A stretch of 8,451 nt of DNA, from contig JAEDLA010000055.1 of the NCBI GenBank assembly GCA_016295545.1, positions 1 to 8,451 of the forward strand, given 5' to 3'. Under the pieces are notes generated by a model. It was given only the letters and a program-made list of their open reading frames with translations, made no database searches and was not told the DNA's origin. The number at the start of each line of letters is the position of its first letter. The stretch's first letter is position 1. Made by a program: the position numbers and the translations under genes. Positions 5,650-8,451 of the stretch are shown here, piece by piece. Source of the stretch: Oscillospiraceae bacterium (lineage in GTDB: Bacteria > Bacillota > Clostridia > Oscillospirales > Ruminococcaceae).

Positions 5650-7104
5650 TTAGTATAAATGTGATTCGGGCAGCTTTTCGATTTTCTGAGCAAGCTTTTT
5701 CCGTATAGAAAGTGCGTCTGCAATGGTAACGCCGTCACCTCTCTTGAATACGTCGGCTCTTTTTAGTGCTTCGTAGCTGAGCGGATAAACGGCTTTATTT
5801 TTGGCGTATGACATTACTGCAACCACATCACTGATTCCGGTTTTTCCGTCTCCGTCTGCATCACCGCAGACCATTTTCGGAACATTTTCTGTGCCTGCCA
5901 CTGCAAAGAAGCAGCAGTATTTATCAGCGTATACCTGTGCTGTGGAATTTTCAATGCCGTAAATAGTACCGGAGAAAAACTCCTTGCCGGAATTACAGAA
6001 ATCGTTTTGGAATGTATCAAGACTGTCATAGATAACGCAGTCCGGATTTTTTATTGTTACTGATTCAAGATTCATGCACCAGTAAAAGGCTCGTCTGCCG
6101 ATGCTCTCCGTATTTTCAGAAATTTCAGCAGAAACAAGCTTTGAACAGAATACGAAAACGCATTCACCAATACTTCTGACACTGTTAGGAATATTTACAG
6201 AAACAAGTGACTGACAGCCCATAAAAGCACCGTCGGCAATTTTCGTGACGTTATCGGGAATAGTAATGCTTCCGGAACATTCCTTTCCGTCAATAAGAAT
6301 ACCGTTGACTATAACGAAAGGGCTGATTTTCTGCTGATTATTAATCCACTGGGTGTCAGAAAGAGCGTCCATGCCTATTTCCGAAATGCCTGACGGGATT
6401 TTTATTTCAGCCAGCCTTTCACAGTACTGGAACGCTTTTGCTCCGACAGAAGTAACACTGTCAGGAATAACAACTCTGCTGATGCTGCTGTTATCGTAAA
6501 AAGCCCCTGTACCTATGGCAGTGATACCATCGGGAATCGTTATTTCATTTGTACAGGTAAGTCCGTCTATCAGGATATTGTTGACAGTAACAAATGGACT
6601 TTCACTGCGCCTGGCATAGAGCCATGCTGTGTCGTTAAAGGACTTGTGACCGAAATCCGTCAGCTTGTCCGTAATATTTATAGTTCCCAGCTTTGAACAG
6701 CCTGTAAAGGCGTAATCACCGATTTTTTCCGTAGCCGCCGGTATTGTTACAGAGGGCAGGCTTATACATTTGGAGAATGCATAGTCTCCTATAGCAGTAA
6801 GCGTTTCCGGCAGCTTGACAGAAGTCAGTGCAAGACAGTTGCTGAATGCCCGACTTCCTATTTCTGTAACGGGAATCCCGTCAATGTAGTCGGGGACAGT
6901 AACTTCTGAAACGGATTCATCACAATCGGAGATAACTGCATAGCTGCCGTAATTTTTATAGGATAAAGCGCCGGATACACCCTCTGTAAAGCTTTCGTCT
7001 GCGGCAGAAACGCTGGAATATCCGGGGACTGTGTGCTGACCGGACAAAAATGTTCCGGCAATAATCAGCGCAGCAGCTCCGGCAAAGAATTTTGTGAGTT
7101 TCAT
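5650..7104 (-). CDS. secreted BspA-like leucine-rich-repeat protein with C-terminal type I dockerin
   Basis: This 484-residue exported protein is probably assembled on a cellulosome. A signal peptide is clear: K2 and K5, a hydrophobic core (6-20) and a likely cleavage after VSA (32-34). Residues about 57-352 are LRR_5/BspA-type repeats of about 23 residues with the phrase IP-x-x-V/I-x-x-IG-x-x-AF-x-x-C-x-x-L. They include a duplicated 92-residue module (157-248 and 249-340). A spacer (353-410) with GTIYGIENSTAQVYADKY (379-396) precedes the dockerin (about 413-475). The first calcium loop, D415 to D426, is canonical. The second, D451 to D463, is 13 residues long with F453 where Asp or Asn is usual. 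No catalytic domain is present, so it likely serves in binding or scaffolding; its ligand is unknown. AAAGGAGG (complement of 7111-7118) lies six bases before the ATG. It may be co-transcribed with the protease gene upstream. The cognate cohesin is not in the window. Confidence 0.93.
   Translation of the reverse strand: MKLTKFFAGAAALIIAGTFLSGQHTVPGYSSVSAADESFTEGVSGALSYKNYGSYAVISDCDESVSEVTVPDYIDGIPVTEIGSRAFSNCLALTSVKLPETLTAIGDYAFSKCISLPSVTIPAATEKIGDYAFTGCSKLGTINITDKLTDFGHKSFNDTAWLYARRSESPFVTVNNILIDGLTCTNEITIPDGITAIGTGAFYDNSSISRVVIPDSVTSVGAKAFQYCERLAEIKIPSGISEIGMDALSDTQWINNQQKISPFVIVNGILIDGKECSGSITIPDNVTKIADGAFMGCQSLVSVNIPNSVRSIGECVFVFCSKLVSAEISENTESIGRRAFYWCMNLESVTIKNPDCVIYDSLDTFQNDFCNSGKEFFSGTIYGIENSTAQVYADKYCCFFAVAGTENVPKMVCGDADGDGKTGISDVVAVMSYAKNKAVYPLSYEALKRADVFKRGDGVTIADALSIRKKLAQKIEKLPESHLY
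6085..6636 (-). repeat. tandem duplication of a 92-codon LRR module
   Basis: Two adjacent 276-bp units lie in frame, 6361-6636 (residues 157-248) and 6085-6360 (residues 249-340). They share the phrases SPFVTVNNILIDG (169-181) and SPFVIVNGILIDG (261-273) exactly 92 residues apart, with D-T-x-W before each and three LRR units after each. Ninety-two is four times the 23-residue repeat. The DNA of the shared phrase differs at many third positions, so the duplication is old or has been maintained by selection. Confidence 0.8.
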
Positions 7105-7110
7105 AAATTT

Positions 7111-7118
7111 CCTCCTTT
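7111..7118 (-). promoter_or_regulatory. strong ribosome binding site of the dockerin gene
   Basis: AAAGGAGG on the minus strand, six bases before the ATG at 7104. I see no convincing -35/-10 pair in the 56-bp gap to the protease gene, so the message may come from the protease promoter or from a promoter inside that gene. Confidence 0.75.
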
Positions 7119-7160
7119 GTATTCCAAAAGAAAAAGTTTATTTGCCGGAGTGAAAGGGAA

Positions 7161-8111
7161 TTACGCTTCCTTTTCGCTCTGTTTTTTTATTTTTAAGAGA
7201 ACGATTACAATTGCTGCAATCATAACAATAGTCGTGAAAATACTTCCCTCAATGCCGAAAGTTCCTCCGGTGAGAAAAGCACTGCTGCTTACAGGCTCAG
7301 TAACGAGAACTGTGTTGATATTTCCTGTGCCGCTTACACTTAATCCGTAAATATTCCCCTGAGTGAAATTCCAGATTGAGTGAATTGCACAGGCACCCCA
7401 GATATTACCGGTGCAGATGATATAAAGTCCGGCAAAAGCGGCAAAAAGAAAGAGATTGATAATTGGCAGAATGCCGAATCCCGGATTGGTTGAATGAGCA
7501 AAAGCAAAGGCAATGGAGCTGACAGAAATGGCTAAAGCAGCGGAGTGCTTGCCGCCGATGCTGTTCATAAGATAGCCTCTGAAAATAAATTCCTCACTCA
7601 TTCCCTGAATGAACCAGCCAAGCAGATAGAATAAAATTATTCCGACAGGGATATTATCTGAAACGGAGATTTTATTTACTCCGGTCAGGGCAGAAAACAG
7701 GGTGATAACTGTCATTAGTACAAATCCGATTGCTATTCCGCAAAGGTAATCAGGGACAGCTTTTTCTTTTTTTATACCCATTGACCTCAGTGAACGGGTT
7801 TCGATAAAACGGCAGTAAATAACGCTGAGAATTGTTCCGAAGACTGTTGCAATCAGAGTGGGAATCATAAAGTGCCAGTCATTCATAAGCTCCTCAGTCA
7901 TTTCGTAGCTTTCAGAAAAGGTCATTGTGTCTGTACCGGAAGCTAAGAGTTCTTTCAGCATTGCAGGAATAATGAATATAGCTGAACCTATTCCCTCTGC
8001 AATCATGATTACGATAAATACAGCAATGAAAATGAGTATCTGCAAAGCAATATTTGCCGGAGCTTTTGACTTTGCTGACTCTGTGAACATATCAGAATTA
8101 AGTTTTAACAT
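7161..8111 (-). CDS. CPBP-family intramembrane glutamic endopeptidase (CAAX protease/Abi-like)
   Basis: From the ATG at 8111 the product is 316 residues with about eight hydrophobic segments (near 21-48, 82-101, 121-143, 155-170, 190-206, 213-234, 236-250 and 290-307). It carries all three CPBP (CAAX prenyl protease 2/Rce1-like, Abi) motifs: E-E-x-x-x-R at E173, E174 and R178 (SEEFIFRG), F-x-x-x-H ending at H206 (FAFAH), and H-x-x-x-N at H244 and N248 (HSIWN). The enzyme is therefore probably active, cutting a substrate within or near the membrane. Bacterial relatives serve in peptide maturation, self-immunity or protein sorting, and the substrate here is unknown. An ATG 23 codons upstream (8180) is rejected because it lies upstream of the predicted transcription start. 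GGAGGA (complement of 8117-8122) precedes the chosen ATG by five bases. The dockerin/LRR gene follows 56 bp downstream on the same strand. The tail is charged (KIKKQSEKEA). Confidence 0.9.
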   Translation of the reverse strand: MLKLNSDMFTESAKSKAPANIALQILIFIAVFIVIMIAEGIGSAIFIIPAMLKELLASGTDTMTFSESYEMTEELMNDWHFMIPTLIATVFGTILSVIYCRFIETRSLRSMGIKKEKAVPDYLCGIAIGFVLMTVITLFSALTGVNKISVSDNIPVGIILFYLLGWFIQGMSEEFIFRGYLMNSIGGKHSAALAISVSSIAFAFAHSTNPGFGILPIINLFLFAAFAGLYIICTGNIWGACAIHSIWNFTQGNIYGLSVSGTGNINTVLVTEPVSSSAFLTGGTFGIEGSIFTTIVMIAAIVIVLLKIKKQSEKEA

Positions 8112-8116
8112 GGTGA

Positions 8117-8122
8117 TCCTCC
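8117..8122 (-). promoter_or_regulatory. ribosome binding site deciding the CPBP protease start
   Basis: GGAGGA on the minus strand, five bases before the ATG at 8111. The longer in-frame start at 8180 has no comparable site, and its extra residues look like translated promoter sequence. Confidence 0.75.
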
Positions 8123-8142
8123 GAGTAGTATTGTTTATATAA

Positions 8143-8171
8143 ACTATACCACATAAACATAAAAAAGTCAA
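8143..8171 (-). promoter_or_regulatory. promoter of the CPBP protease gene (and perhaps the dockerin gene)
   Basis: On the minus strand, TTGACT (complement of 8166-8171) is followed by a 17-base spacer and TATAGT (complement of 8143-8148), with TGG just before the -10. The transcript would start near 8136, giving a leader of about 25 bases. This is a near-consensus sigma-A promoter with an extended -10. Confidence 0.8.
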
Positions 8172-8275
8172 ACATTCCATAAGCCTTTTACTGAAATTTC
8201 ACAAAAAATCCTAAAGCTGACAGCGGTATAAAAAAATTTCCCTGTGAATATAAATATTAGAAAGAAAAAGTATAC

Positions 8276-8281
8276 AGGAGG
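8276..8281 (+). promoter_or_regulatory. ribosome binding site of the right-edge gene
   Basis: A perfect AGGAGG, five bases before the ATG at 8287. It is the main evidence that the short open frame running off the window is a real gene. Confidence 0.75.
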
Positions 8282-8286
8282 ACATT

Positions 8287-8451
8287 ATGGACAAAAAGGA
8301 TTTGGCAGCACAGGCTGAGAGATACAAGCGTGAAATGATGAAGCTTTACGGCAAAGCTCCTGAAGCTGTACCGGCAGTAAATACAAGACCGGAAACGGAG
8401 AAGCTGCCTGAAGTGCCTGCTGAGACTGACAGCAATATCACAACAGAACCG
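8287..8451 (+). CDS. 5' part of an unrecognised gene, cut by the window edge
   Basis: An open frame of 55 codons starts at an ATG with a perfect AGGAGG site five bases upstream and runs off the right end without a stop. The product begins MDKKDLAAQAERYKREMMKL, a charged and probably helical segment, followed by a Pro/Glu/Ala/Thr-rich stretch (about 24-55: KAPEAVPAVNTRPETEKLPE and on). There is no signal peptide or membrane segment in the visible part, so this looks like a cytoplasmic or intracellularly assembled protein with a flexible linker after a short N-terminal helix. I do not recognise the family, and the domain that would define it lies outside the window. No clear sigma-A promoter precedes it. 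A GTATA (8226-8230) and an AT-rich TATAAA (8249-8254) are present but badly spaced for sigma-A. It is divergent from the protease gene. Confidence 0.75.
   Translation, partial: MDKKDLAAQAERYKREMMKLYGKAPEAVPAVNTRPETEKLPEVPAETDSNITTEP

Noticed and set aside
7105..7160. Possible promoter or terminator between the protease and dockerin genes
   Set aside because: No -35/-10 pair with acceptable spacing and no hairpin with a T-run was found; only the ribosome binding site at 7111-7118 is convincing.
7033..7350. 105-codon plus-strand open frame across the dockerin and protease gene ends
   Set aside because: It lies antisense to a signal peptide and a C-terminal membrane helix, which explains its hydrophobic stretches; no start signal is visible.
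8112..8180. 23-residue N-terminal extension of the CPBP protease (start at 8180)
   Set aside because: It lies across and upstream of a near-consensus promoter (8143-8171) with a predicted transcription start near 8136, and the ATG at 8111 has its own GGAGGA site.

Overview
The window looks like a chromosomal segment from an anaerobic, cellulosome-type Gram-positive bacterium, most likely Ruminococcus or a close relative in the Oscillospiraceae. The main evidence is a secreted protein with BspA-like leucine-rich repeats that ends in a type I dockerin. The second calcium loop of this dockerin (D-V-F-K-R-G-D-G-V-T-I-A-D) has the form I associate with Ruminococcus flavefaciens-group dockerins. 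Strong AGGAGG-type ribosome binding sites, moderately AT-rich DNA and a proofreading-deficient DNA polymerase I fit this. The genus call rests on family knowledge, not on a database search.

Layout. Positions 1-59 are non-coding flank downstream of tsaD. Positions 60-4037 (minus strand) hold a compact housekeeping operon, polA-rimI-tsaD, whose reading frames overlap at both junctions; it is driven by a clear promoter at 4073-4101. The 273-bp divergent spacer 4038-4310 carries that promoter, two AT-rich dyads and the promoter of the next gene. Positions 4311-5588 (plus strand) encode a CNNM/CorC-type membrane protein with paired CBS domains, a probable divalent-cation transporter. It converges on the next gene across a perfect 12-bp inverted repeat (5603-5644) that probably terminates transcription in both directions. 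Positions 5650-7104 (minus) encode the dockerin/leucine-rich-repeat protein. Upstream of it on the same strand, at 7161-8111, lies a CPBP-family intramembrane protease with its own promoter. A 175-bp divergent spacer follows, then the first 55 codons of an unrecognised plus-strand gene (8287 to the window edge).

How the genes relate. RimI and TsaD are often neighbours: TsaD makes the t6A modification of tRNA and RimI acetylates a ribosomal protein N terminus. Here they are coupled to the repair and Okazaki-fragment polymerase PolA, so the operon joins replication and translation-quality functions. The CPBP protease and the dockerin protein may be co-transcribed (56-bp gap) and may share a surface-related role, but that is inference. 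No tRNA, rRNA, CRISPR array, insertion sequence or phage feature was seen. Most of the window is ordinary core genome. The least ordinary locus is the dockerin/LRR gene with its protease neighbour.
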